Assembly (NCBI GenBank): GCA_036491035.1
Contig: DASXCU010000162.1
Location: forward strand, 1 to 16,404
Length of the DNA stretch: 16,404 bases
Reading direction: 5' to 3'
Source of the DNA: Galbitalea sp036491035
GTDB lineage: Bacteria > Actinomycetota > Actinomycetes > Actinomycetales > Microbacteriaceae
The notes under the pieces were generated by a model that was not told where the DNA came from, did no database searches, and saw only the letters and a program-made list of their open reading frames with translations. Position numbers and translations under genes: made by a program. Positions 8,025 to 15,453 of this stretch are shown here, piece after piece. The number at the start of each line of letters is the position of its first letter. Within the stretch, counting starts at the first letter, position 1.

Positions 8025-9296
8025 ATGGCGTACAGCGACTCGACAGACCAGCCGGCCGGACAGAATTGGGCGCAGAGCCACAGTTTCGGCGCGAGTACCG
8101 TGCAGCGACCAGCGGATGCCGCGGAACTGCGCGAGCTCATCCTGCAGGGCGGACCCGTTCGTGCCCTCGGCACACGGCATTCCTTCACCGACCTCGCTGA
8201 CACGACCGGACGGCTTCTCTCGGTCGAGCGTTTCGCCGACGACCTCGTGATCGACGAGGAAGCGCAGACCGCGAGCTTCGCCCCCGGAATCCGTTACGGC
8301 GACGTGGCCACCCAGTTGCAGGCGCGAGGCTGGGCGCTCCACAACCTGGCGTCTCTCCCCCATATTTCCGTCGCGGGCGCCGTCGCGACGGGCACTCACG
8401 GCTCCGGGGACCGGAATGGCACCCTGTCGGCCGCCGTGGCGGGCCTCGAGTTCGTCGACGGGCGCGGCAACCTCGTGCGACTCACGCGCGGTGACGACGA
8501 CTTCGACGGTGCCGTCGTATCGCTCGGAGCGCTGGGCGTCATTACGCGGATCACGCTCGACATCCAGCCGACCTTCGACGTACGCCAGGACCTGTACGAC
8601 AATCTGCCCTGGGATGCCGCCCTCCAGCACTTCGACGAGATCACGGGGAGCGCGTACAGCGTCAGCCTGTTCCACTCGTGGGTCGGTGAGACGATCGGGC
8701 AGGTCTGGCTGAAGAGCCGGATGGATGCGCCGGTACCGCCGACGGAACTGTTCGGCGCGACCCTGCAGACGGTCGCCGAGCACATGATCCCCGACCAGCC
8801 GGCCTCCAACACCACTGATCAGGGTGGCGTCCCCGGGCCGTGGAACGACCGGCTCGCCCACTTCAAGCTGGGGTTCACGCCGAGCAACGGCGACGAGCTC
8901 CAGAGCGAGTACCTCGTTCCCCGCGAGCGGATCCTGGAGGCGCTGCGGGCGGTGCGAGACCTTGGGCCCCGCATCGCGCCCCTGCTGCTCATCACCGAGA
9001 TCCGCACGATGACGGCCGACCGACTGTGGCTGAGTGGCGCCTACGACACGAACGCCGTCGGCGTGCACTTCACCTGGAAGAAACTGCCAACAGAAGTCGG
9101 AAACCTGCTGCCCGATCTCGAAGCCGTGCTGCTGCCGCTCGGGGCACGCCCGCACTGGGGCAAGGTTTTCGCGGCGGGCGTCGACCAGCTCGCGCCCCTG
9201 TATCCGCGGTTCGACGATTTCCGCTCCCTCGTGCACAAGTACGACCCGGACGGCCTCTTCCGCAATGACTTCCTGGTGCGGAAGCTGGGGCTCTAG
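8025..9296 (+). CDS. aldO: FAD-dependent alditol (xylitol/sorbitol) oxidase-like enzyme
   Basis: This 423-residue protein matches the vanillyl-alcohol-oxidase superfamily with a C-terminal sugar-lactone-oxidase (ALO) domain. H52 in GTRHSF is positioned for the covalent FAD bond, and ATGTHGSGDRNG (121-132) is the FAD pyrophosphate region. The Streptomyces AldO active-site set is recognisable at a constant offset: E325 and R327 (TEIRTM), H348 and T350 (VHFTWKK) and K380 (HWGK). From family knowledge such enzymes oxidise the terminal hydroxyl of alditols to aldoses and reduce O2 to H2O2. The size is close to AldO. The ribosome-binding signal is poor (GAGG one base from the ATG), consistent with a leaderless start. 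It is divergent from the hydrolase-MFS unit and overlaps the DUF72 gene tail-to-tail. A gulono- or arabinono-lactone oxidase is less likely. Confidence 0.88.
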   Translation: MAYSDSTDQPAGQNWAQSHSFGASTVQRPADAAELRELILQGGPVRALGTRHSFTDLADTTGRLLSVERFADDLVIDEEAQTASFAPGIRYGDVATQLQARGWALHNLASLPHISVAGAVATGTHGSGDRNGTLSAAVAGLEFVDGRGNLVRLTRGDDDFDGAVVSLGALGVITRITLDIQPTFDVRQDLYDNLPWDAALQHFDEITGSAYSVSLFHSWVGETIGQVWLKSRMDAPVPPTELFGATLQTVAEHMIPDQPASNTTDQGGVPGPWNDRLAHFKLGFTPSNGDELQSEYLVPRERILEALRAVRDLGPRIAPLLLITEIRTMTADRLWLSGAYDTNAVGVHFTWKKLPTEVGNLLPDLEAVLLPLGARPHWGKVFAAGVDQLAPLYPRFDDFRSLVHKYDPDGLFRNDFLVRKLGL

Positions 9297-10126
9297 CTAG
9301 CAGGTCCCCACTCGATGCCGAGTCGCCGAGCGAGGCCGAGCGCGTCGAAGGGCGCGCGCACCTTCATGTCATTGTCGAAGTAGACGTAGGCGTCGCGTCC
9401 GGTATCCATCCATTCACGGATGTCGGCCGCCCACCGATCGAGTGCCTCGTCCGTGTAGCCGCTCGCGTAGAGCTCTTCGGCGCCGTGCAGCCGGACGTAC
9501 ACGAAATCGCTGGTCAGTTCCCGATTCTGCGGCCAGGTGCCGGCGGTATCCGCGACCACGAATGAGATATCGTTCGCGCGAAGGAGCGCGGCAACAGACG
9601 CGCCGACGAAGTCCGGATGGCGCGCCTCCAGGGCGTGACGAATCGGGCGGTCGGGCTGCGCTTCCAGCCAGTCGCGGTCGTCCAGGCGGGCGTCGTGCTT
9701 CCGCGCGAGCGCGAGTGCCTCTGTTGTCGTGCGTGGCAGCAGCGAGAAGAACGCTTCCAACTGTTTCGGGTCGAACGGATGACGCTCCGGCAGCTGCCAG
9801 AGGATCGGTCCGAGCTTGTCACCGAGCGCCAGTACGCCGGAGGCAAAGAAGTTCGCGAGTGGGATCTCCACGTCATTGAGGCGCTTCAGGTGGGTGATGA
9901 ACCTGCCGCCCTTGACCGAGAACACGAATGCGCCCGGCGTGGTGTCTCGCCAGGAGATGTAATTCGTCGGACGCTGGAGCGAATAGAACGAGCCGTTCAG
10001 CTCGATCGAGTTGAGTCGATCGGCGGAGAACTCGAGCTCGCTTCTCTGGGGCAGGCCCTTCGGATACCACTGCCCGCGCCACGGCGGATATCGCCATCCT
10101 GAGATCCCAACTCGCGCTACCGCCAC
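9293..10126 (-). CDS. DUF72 (YecE-like) domain protein
   Basis: The 277-residue protein belongs to the DUF72/YecE family, TIM-barrel-like proteins of unknown biochemical role. Visible signatures are GISGWRYPPWRG near the N-terminus (8-19), NSIELNGSFYSLQRP (39-53), FVFSVKGGRFITH (67-79) and, towards the C-terminus, FVYVRLHG and DAYVYFDND. The start is a GTG at 10126; a GAGGGAG stretch lies about 13 bases upstream, a rather long spacing. The gene begins 27 bases after the helicase stop and is probably co-transcribed with it. Its stop overlaps that of the alditol oxidase by four bases (CTAG). No signal peptide is seen. Confidence 0.9.
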   Translation of the reverse strand: MAVARVGISGWRYPPWRGQWYPKGLPQRSELEFSADRLNSIELNGSFYSLQRPTNYISWRDTTPGAFVFSVKGGRFITHLKRLNDVEIPLANFFASGVLALGDKLGPILWQLPERHPFDPKQLEAFFSLLPRTTTEALALARKHDARLDDRDWLEAQPDRPIRHALEARHPDFVGASVAALLRANDISFVVADTAGTWPQNRELTSDFVYVRLHGAEELYASGYTDEALDRWAADIREWMDTGRDAYVYFDNDMKVRAPFDALGLARRLGIEWGPAS

Positions 10127-10153
10127 TCTTCGACGGTAGCTCCCTCGGCGACC

Positions 10154-12706
10154 CTAGGCGAGGGGGCCGACAGCCACGATTCGCAGCACGGCCACGCCCT
10201 GCTCGTTCGACTCGGCGAGGTCGATCGTCGCCGTGATCGCCCAATCGTGGTCACCGGCTGGGTCAGAGAGGACCTGTCGGGCCAGCCATTCCGTTGGACC
10301 TTCGGTGAGCTGCAGCATTGCCGAACTACGAGCATCGGCATCGGTTCCGATTGCGGCAGTGCCGGTTACCTTCGGGCTGATCGAGTCGTACTCGTCGAAG
10401 TAGGGGTCGAGTGAGTCGGCCCAGCGGTCCGCGTCGAACCCGGATGCTGCATCCAACTCCCCGAGCTCGTCCCATTTCTCCAGTGCCGCGAGCTGCACGC
10501 GGCGAAACAGTTCGTTGCGCACGAGCACGCGGAACGCTCGTGCGTTCGTCGTGACGCCCGGGGGGGCCGGCGGCAGCACCGGTGCGCCGTCGACGACCGC
10601 GCCCGGGTTCACCAGTTCGTCCCACTCGTCTAGCAAGCTCGAGTCAACCTGTCTCACGAGCTCGCCGAGCCACTCGATGAGGTCGAGCAGCTCCTCCGTC
10701 TTGGCCTCGTCCGGGATGGTCTGTCGTGTCGCACGGTAGGCGTCGGAGAGGTAACGAAGCACCAGACCTTCGCTGCGGGCAAGGCTGTAGTAGTTGATGT
10801 AGTCGCCGAAGGTCATTGCGCGCTCGTACATGTCGCGAACGACGGACTTCGGGTGCAGCTCGAAGTCGGTCACCCACGCCTGTGACGCGCTGTAGGTGGC
10901 GAAAGCGGCATCGAGGAACTCCATGAGCGGCATCGGATGCCTAACCTCCTCGAGGAGCTCCATCCGTTGGTCGTATTCGACGCCCTCGGCCTTCATCGCG
11001 GCGACGGCCTCGCCGCGGGCCAGGAACTGTTGTTGCGAGGTAACCGGGCGCGGATCCTCGAGCGTCGCCTCGATCACCGAGATCATGTCCAGTGCGTAGT
11101 GCCCCGTTGGTGAGTTGTCGGGCTCCAGCAGTTCGAACACGGCGAGCGCGAACGGCGACAGCGGCTGATTGAGCGCGAAGTTCGGCTGAAGGTCCATAGT
11201 GAGGCGGATTTCGCCATCCGCAGTTTGCGTCACGACCCCGGCGGTGCGCAGCGTGCGGTAGATCGCGAGCGCGCGCCGGGCAAGCGCGAGTTGACGTCGC
11301 CATGATTCGTGGTTCTCGAACACGAGGTAGCGAACGTTCTCGAAGACGTTGCCGCCCCGGCCGATCACGTTGATCAGCATCGCCGCGGTCATCTTCATGC
11401 TCGACGTCAGCGTCTCGGGGTCCGCGGCGATCAATCGCTGGAAGCTCGGCTCGCCCCACGAGACGAACCCCTCCGGTGCCTTCTTGCGCACGATGCGTTT
11501 CAGCTTGACCGGATCGTCGCCCGCCTTCTTGATCAGCCGGACGTTTTCCGTCTCGTGCTCGGGCGCCTGTGCGACGACCGTCCCCGCCGTGTCGAATCCG
11601 GCACGGCCGGCACGACCGGCGATCTGATGGAATTCGCGGGCGCTGAGCTGTCGCGTTCTCGTTCCGTCGAACTTGGTGAGGGCGGTCAGAAGGACGGTGC
11701 GGATCGGGACGTTGATGCCGACGCCGAGCGTGTCCGTGCCGCAGATGACGCGCAGCGCCCCGCTCTGCGCGAGTTGTTCGACCAGGCGCCGGTACTTCGG
11801 CAGCATGCCCGCGTGGTGCACTCCAATCCCGAGCCGAAGCAGGCGCGAGAGTGTCTTGCCGAAGCTGGTCGTGAAGCGGAAATCACCGATCAGGATCGCG
11901 ATGGCGTCGCGCTGTTCTCGCGTGGCGACCTTGGCACCGGCAAGCGCCTGCGCGCGCTCGAGCGCCGCCGCCTGGGAGAAGTGGACGATGTAGATGGGAG
12001 CCTGGCCGGTTCCGAGGAGGTCCTCGACCGTCTCGTGGATCGGCGTCGTCTCGTAGTAATAGTGCAGCGGAACGGGTCGCTCCACGCCGGTCACGGACGC
12101 GGTGTCCCGCCCGGTGCGGCGAGTGAGGTCGGCCGCCAGCCAGGCGACGTCGCCGAGCGTCGCCGACATGACGATGAACTGCACGCGCGGCAGCTCGAGC
12201 AAGGGAACCTGCCAGGCCCAACCGCGATCGGGATCGGAGTAGAAATGGAACTCGTCCATGACCACCTGGTCGACGTCGCTGTCCGGTCCCGCGCGGAGGG
12301 CGACGTTGGCGAGAATCTCGGCCGTGCAGCAGATGATGGGCGCATCCGGATTTACAGACGAGTCGCCCGTGACCATTCCGACATTCGCCGCGCCGAAGAT
12401 GTCAACGAGAGCGAAGAACTTCTCCGACACCAGCGCCTTGATCGGTGCTGTGTAGTACGAGCGCTTCCCCTGCGCGAGCGCGACAAAATGAGCGCCGACC
12501 GCGACGAGCGACTTCCCGGTCCCCGTCGGGGTGGAGAGGATGAGGTTGTTTCCGGAGACGATCTCGATCAGGGCTTCGGCCTGCGCCGGGTACAGCGTGA
12601 GCCCTCGACCCTCGGCCCACTGCTCGAACGCGAGGTATGCGTCATCCGGATCCCACGGATCCGGCGCGAGCCCGAGCAGTCCGGTCGAAGCGGGCAGCTC
12701 AGTCAT
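10154..12706 (-). CDS. Ski2-like DEAD/DEAH-box helicase with DUF3516 C-terminus
   Basis: This 850-residue protein is a superfamily 2 helicase. Motifs in order: a Q-like region 'LTLYPAQAEAL' (36-46), Walker A TPTGTGKS (59-66), motif Ia TAPIKALVSEK (86-96), motif II DEFH (151-154), motif III SATLGD (181-186), motif V GTDTLGVGINVPIRT (323-337) and motif VI QIAGRAGRAG (361-370). The order and spelling match Ski2/MTR4-like helicases, and the long region after about residue 400 matches the layout of the actinobacterial DUF3516 helicases. An ATP-dependent role in RNA or DNA unwinding is expected; the specific substrate is unknown. The ATG at 12706 overlaps the nucleoside hydrolase stop by eight bases, and the DUF72 gene follows, so one operon is likely. 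Confidence 0.94.
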   Translation of the reverse strand: MTELPASTGLLGLAPDPWDPDDAYLAFEQWAEGRGLTLYPAQAEALIEIVSGNNLILSTPTGTGKSLVAVGAHFVALAQGKRSYYTAPIKALVSEKFFALVDIFGAANVGMVTGDSSVNPDAPIICCTAEILANVALRAGPDSDVDQVVMDEFHFYSDPDRGWAWQVPLLELPRVQFIVMSATLGDVAWLAADLTRRTGRDTASVTGVERPVPLHYYYETTPIHETVEDLLGTGQAPIYIVHFSQAAALERAQALAGAKVATREQRDAIAILIGDFRFTTSFGKTLSRLLRLGIGVHHAGMLPKYRRLVEQLAQSGALRVICGTDTLGVGINVPIRTVLLTALTKFDGTRTRQLSAREFHQIAGRAGRAGFDTAGTVVAQAPEHETENVRLIKKAGDDPVKLKRIVRKKAPEGFVSWGEPSFQRLIAADPETLTSSMKMTAAMLINVIGRGGNVFENVRYLVFENHESWRRQLALARRALAIYRTLRTAGVVTQTADGEIRLTMDLQPNFALNQPLSPFALAVFELLEPDNSPTGHYALDMISVIEATLEDPRPVTSQQQFLARGEAVAAMKAEGVEYDQRMELLEEVRHPMPLMEFLDAAFATYSASQAWVTDFELHPKSVVRDMYERAMTFGDYINYYSLARSEGLVLRYLSDAYRATRQTIPDEAKTEELLDLIEWLGELVRQVDSSLLDEWDELVNPGAVVDGAPVLPPAPPGVTTNARAFRVLVRNELFRRVQLAALEKWDELGELDAASGFDADRWADSLDPYFDEYDSISPKVTGTAAIGTDADARSSAMLQLTEGPTEWLARQVLSDPAGDHDWAITATIDLAESNEQGVAVLRIVAVGPLA

Positions 12707-13625
12707 GGAACGTTACGTTGCCCCATGCGCTGTGCACGTAGTCCCAGAAGCCGGGAACGTCGAGCTTCATCGGAACGAGGGCGTTCGGCTTGTCGGGGTG
12801 AAAGTCGACCACCGTCTCACCCCGAGTGAATTCGCCCCTCAGCTCGACCTCGACCCGTGCCGGCTTCGATACGAACAGGTCGGGGCGCGCGACGAACGCC
12901 ACGGCACAGACGTCGTGAAGCGCCTGGCCGTCCCAGTCGTCGTCGAGCGGGTTCGTCCAGAAGGTAGCGAGCGGTGCGATCAGCTCGACGCCGAGGCGAC
13001 CGAGCTGGTTCATCCGATCGACGATCCCTTCGTTGACGACGGCCTGGAGCGTCAGGTCGAGGCCGATCATGGTCACGGTCCAGCCCGCGGCGAAGACCTC
13101 GGCCGCGGCCTCCGGGTCGGCGTAGATGTTGAACTCGGCGGCCGGCGTCGCATTGCCACGCGTGTACGAGCCACCCATGATCGTGAAGGATGCGACGCGC
13201 TCGGCCAGGGAGGGCGCCGTTCGCAGCGCGAGAGCGATATTGGTCAGTGGCCCAGTGGCAACGAGGTGGATGTCCCCCTGCGCTTCGTCGATGGTCCGAA
13301 TGATCAAATCGACGGCGTTCTCGTCGGAGGCCCCGAGGGCTGCGGCGGGCAGCTTGACATCGCCGAGGCCGTCCTCGCCGTGCACGTGCTCGGCGTTCTG
13401 AATGGCACCCGCGAGCGGCTCGGCGGCTCCGGCCGCGACCGGGACGTTCTCGAACCCGAGGTACTCACGCAGCTCGAGAGCGTTGCGCGTGGTCTTCTCC
13501 AGTGACACGTTCCCCCCGACGGTGGTGACCGCTACCAGCTCGATGTCCGGGTCGCCGTGCGCGAGCAGCAGGGCGAGTGCATCGTCAAGGCCGGGGTCGC
13601 AGTCGAGCAGGATCTTGAAGGGCAT
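12699..13625 (-). CDS. Nucleoside hydrolase (inosine-uridine preferring type)
   Basis: The 308-residue enzyme belongs to the calcium-dependent nucleoside hydrolases that split ribonucleosides into base and ribose for salvage. The calcium-binding signature is at the N-terminus (LLDCDPGLDDALAL; D10, D14 and D15). HGEDGLGD lies at 82-89, a conserved EFNIYADPEAA block at 164-174, and the catalytic-region H237-D238 in LHDVCAVAF. The length is normal for the family. No clear Shine-Dalgarno is visible before the ATG at 13625. A palindromic operator-like site begins two bases upstream of the start codon, so control by a LacI-type repressor is plausible. The gene leads an apparent operon with the helicase and DUF72 genes. 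Confidence 0.94.
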   Translation of the reverse strand: MPFKILLDCDPGLDDALALLLAHGDPDIELVAVTTVGGNVSLEKTTRNALELREYLGFENVPVAAGAAEPLAGAIQNAEHVHGEDGLGDVKLPAAALGASDENAVDLIIRTIDEAQGDIHLVATGPLTNIALALRTAPSLAERVASFTIMGGSYTRGNATPAAEFNIYADPEAAAEVFAAGWTVTMIGLDLTLQAVVNEGIVDRMNQLGRLGVELIAPLATFWTNPLDDDWDGQALHDVCAVAFVARPDLFVSKPARVEVELRGEFTRGETVVDFHPDKPNALVPMKLDVPGFWDYVHSAWGNVTFHD

Positions 13626-13626
13626 G

Positions 13627-13640
13627 TGTCAACGTTGCCA
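13627..13640 (-). promoter_or_regulatory. LacI-type operator-like palindrome before the nucleoside hydrolase
   Basis: The sequence TGTCAACGTTGCCA fits the LacI-family pattern TGNNANCGNTNNCA at all eight fixed positions. One base further on each side (13626-13641) it is a 16-bp dyad with a single mismatched pair. It ends two bases before the ATG and overlaps the expected transcription start, so bound protein would block expression. The regulator itself is not in the window. Confidence 0.5.
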
Positions 13641-13645
13641 CAATA
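13640..13645 (-). promoter_or_regulatory. Candidate -10 box of the nucleoside hydrolase
   Basis: Read on the minus strand this is TATTGT, which fits the actinobacterial -10 pattern TANNNT and would start transcription around 13633, inside the operator-like dyad. No good -35 box is seen at 16-18 bases upstream, so the call is tentative. Confidence 0.35.
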
Positions 13646-13680
13646 TTGCCCGCTTCCTCGCTTGGGCCCTACGACGTCGG

Positions 13681-13812
13681 TTAGAGCCCGGCCTGAGTAA
13701 CCCCGTATTCGGCCTGCGCCTGAGTGAACTGTCCGCCGTAGGCAGACGTCAGTTGCTCGATGAGGCTGCTACGGGAGAATCCCTCATGCTTGCGATGTTC
13801 CGCGCCAGTCTG
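13681..13812 (-). pseudogene. C-terminal remnant of an Ltp-family repeat lipoprotein
   Basis: On the minus strand about 43 codons ending in TAA (13681-13683) read as one terminal repeat of the Ltp/'host cell surface-exposed lipoprotein' family (PF07553-type). Key elements are GFSRSSLIEQL, then FTQAQAEYGVTQAGL followed directly by the stop, the usual C-terminus of these proteins. Upstream of about 13812 the frame continues but loses all resemblance to the family and runs into the oppositely oriented SDR gene. No signal peptide, lipobox, first repeat or start codon with a ribosome-binding site is present. I read it as a leftover 3' end of a deleted gene. Family assignment is from motif memory, not a search. 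Confidence 0.6.
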
Positions 13813-13829
13813 GGCGACTGGCAATCGCT

Positions 13830-13835
13830 TACAAT
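13830..13835 (+). promoter_or_regulatory. Candidate -10 box (TACAAT) for a leaderless SDR transcript
   Basis: TACAAT lies five bases before the GTG start at 13841, so initiation six or seven bases downstream would fall on the start codon itself. There is no Shine-Dalgarno sequence upstream of the GTG, which agrees with a leaderless mRNA. The -35 region is not recognisable. Confidence 0.5.
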
Positions 13836-13840
13836 CTGAT

Positions 13841-15316
13841 GTGCCTAACGGGGAAACGCCATCGACCGACCCGGATGGCATCGACCCCGAGAAACTCGCC
13901 ATCACCCTCGAAGTACTGGCCGGCCTGAACCAGCTGGATGAGGACCATCCCGACTTCTTGACCGTTCGCCGCGCCACCGCGCAGATGTTCAAGTCGGTCA
14001 AGAAGGCCCGTCGACTCGAACTCCGCGCGCAGGTTGCCGACGCCGATCGCAGCGTGGTCGCCGCGACTGCGACCGGTGCACCCGACCGCATCGACGACGA
14101 GACGCGGGGAATTCCGCTCGCGACCTCGACCGACGCATCCGTCGCCGGAACGCTGATCAAGTCACGCGCCTGCTACATCTGCAAGAAGCAGTACACCCAA
14201 GTCGACGCGTTCTATCACCAGCTCTGCCCGGAGTGTGCGGCGATGAGCCACGCCAAGCGCGACGCCCGCACCGACCTGACGGGCAAGCGCGCCCTGCTTA
14301 CGGGCGGACGGGCGAAGATCGGGATGTATATCGCGCTCCGGCTGCTCCGCGACGGCGCGCACACCACCATCACCACCCGCTTCCCGCGCGACGCGGTGCG
14401 AAGGTTCGCTTCACTGCCCGACTCGGCGGACTGGCTGCACCGCCTGAAAGTCGTCGGTATCGACCTCCGCGACCCGGCCCAGGTGATCGCCCTGGCCGAC
14501 GCGGTTGCCGAGGCTGGTCCCCTCGACATCCTGATCAACAATGCGGCGCAGACCGTGCGACGTTCCCCCGGCGCATACGCGCCGCTGGCCGAGGCTGAAC
14601 TCGCACCGCTACCCGACGGGTCGCTCCCGGAACTCCTCACGTTCGGCCACACCAACGACGCGCACCCGCAGGCGCTCGCGGCGTCCGTCGCCAGCCATCC
14701 GATTCTGGCTGCGGCGGCAGCGAGTGCCGATCGGCTTACCGCGGACGCGTTGACGGCGGGTTCCACCTCCCTCGACCGCCTCGCCGCGGGCACCGCGATC
14801 GACGCCGGTGGTCTGGTGCCCGACACCCACGACGCGAACAGCTGGACCCAGCACGTGCACGAGGTCGAGCCCATAGAAATGCTCGAGGTGCAGCTGGCGA
14901 ATATGACCGCGCCATTCCTGCTCATCAGCCGACTGCGACCCGCGCTGGCCGCCTCGACCGCGCGACGCAAGTACATCGTCAACGTCTCCGCCATGGAGGG
15001 CGTCTTCTCCCGCCGCTATAAGGGACCCGGTCACCCGCACACCAATATGGCCAAGGCTGCGCTCAACATGCTTACGCGCACGAGCGCGCTCGAGATGTTC
15101 GAATCCGACGGCATCCTGATGACCAGTGTCGACACCGGCTGGATCACGGATGAGAGACCGCATCCGACCAAGGTCCGGCTGGCGGAGGAGGGCTTCCACG
15201 CGCCACTCGACCTCGTGGACGGCGCCGCTCGCGTGTACGACCCGGTTGTGCAGGGCGAGGGGGGCGTCGACCTCTACGGCGTTTTTCTCAAGGACTACCG
15301 GCGCTCCGACTGGTAA
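13841..15316 (+). CDS. SDR-family oxidoreductase with N-terminal four-Cys zinc-ribbon-like module
   Basis: This 491-residue protein combines several parts. Residues 15-65 are helical and charged. Residues 111-132 carry CYIC and CPEC, a CxxC-14-CxxC pair that looks like a zinc ribbon. From residue 148 a Rossmann SDR domain follows, with TGGRAKIG (154-161) as a variant cofactor loop, D208 in GIDLRD, and NNAA (233-236). A large Ala-rich insertion spans about 240-345. The expected active site has S383 (NVSAMEG) and K405, but the residue four before the Lys is T401, not Tyr. Standard SDRs are about 250 residues long, so this is about twice that. The start is the GTG at 13841; the open frame further upstream crosses the Ltp remnant. 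The reaction is unknown. A general 'SDR oxidoreductase' label is safe; catalysis is not proven. Confidence 0.88.
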   Translation: MPNGETPSTDPDGIDPEKLAITLEVLAGLNQLDEDHPDFLTVRRATAQMFKSVKKARRLELRAQVADADRSVVAATATGAPDRIDDETRGIPLATSTDASVAGTLIKSRACYICKKQYTQVDAFYHQLCPECAAMSHAKRDARTDLTGKRALLTGGRAKIGMYIALRLLRDGAHTTITTRFPRDAVRRFASLPDSADWLHRLKVVGIDLRDPAQVIALADAVAEAGPLDILINNAAQTVRRSPGAYAPLAEAELAPLPDGSLPELLTFGHTNDAHPQALAASVASHPILAAAAASADRLTADALTAGSTSLDRLAAGTAIDAGGLVPDTHDANSWTQHVHEVEPIEMLEVQLANMTAPFLLISRLRPALAASTARRKYIVNVSAMEGVFSRRYKGPGHPHTNMAKAALNMLTRTSALEMFESDGILMTSVDTGWITDERPHPTKVRLAEEGFHAPLDLVDGAARVYDPVVQGEGGVDLYGVFLKDYRRSDW

Positions 15317-15385
15317 TTTCGAGGCCCTGTACCCCGATTGAGCCGTTTACAGGTACCCCTCCTTCTATTCCTGAAGACCAGCGTT

Positions 15386-15399
15386 TGGAAACGCTTACA
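15386..15399 (+). promoter_or_regulatory. LacI-type operator-like site 1
   Basis: TGGAAACGCTTACA fits TGNNANCGNTNNCA at all fixed positions and also the CcpA-type cre consensus core. It overlaps a second dyad, AGCGTTT-GG-AAACGCT at 15380-15395, with seven-base perfect arms. It lies 55 bases upstream of the candidate sigma-gene -35 box. Confidence 0.5.
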
Positions 15400-15403
15400 G
15401 TCG

Positions 15404-15417
15404 TGGAAGCGCTCTCA
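15404..15417 (+). promoter_or_regulatory. LacI-type operator-like site 2 (CebR-box-like)
   Basis: TGGAAGCGCTCTCA fits the same pattern and differs at two positions from the CebR box TGGGAGCGCTCCCA known from Streptomyces cellobiose regulation. Its centre is 18 bases from that of site 1, so the two sites are arranged in tandem. Which protein binds is unknown. Confidence 0.5.
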
Positions 15418-15453
15418 GCCCGGCAGTTTAGGTGACAGGCCCCGTTCGAGGGA

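Noticed and set aside
7473..9236. A 587-codon minus-strand open frame opposite the alditol oxidase and part of the hydrolase
   Set aside because: It overlaps two well-supported genes and its composition is that of a shadow frame, with no recognisable domain.
11309..12829. A 506-codon plus-strand open frame opposite the helicase
   Set aside because: The helicase motifs are all on the other strand; this frame has no motif and no ribosome-binding site.
13402..13839. A 145-codon plus-strand frame from inside the nucleoside hydrolase into the gap
   Set aside because: Most of it is antisense to the nucleoside hydrolase, it has a Ser/Arg-rich composition and no ribosome-binding site, and it covers the Ltp remnant on the wrong strand.
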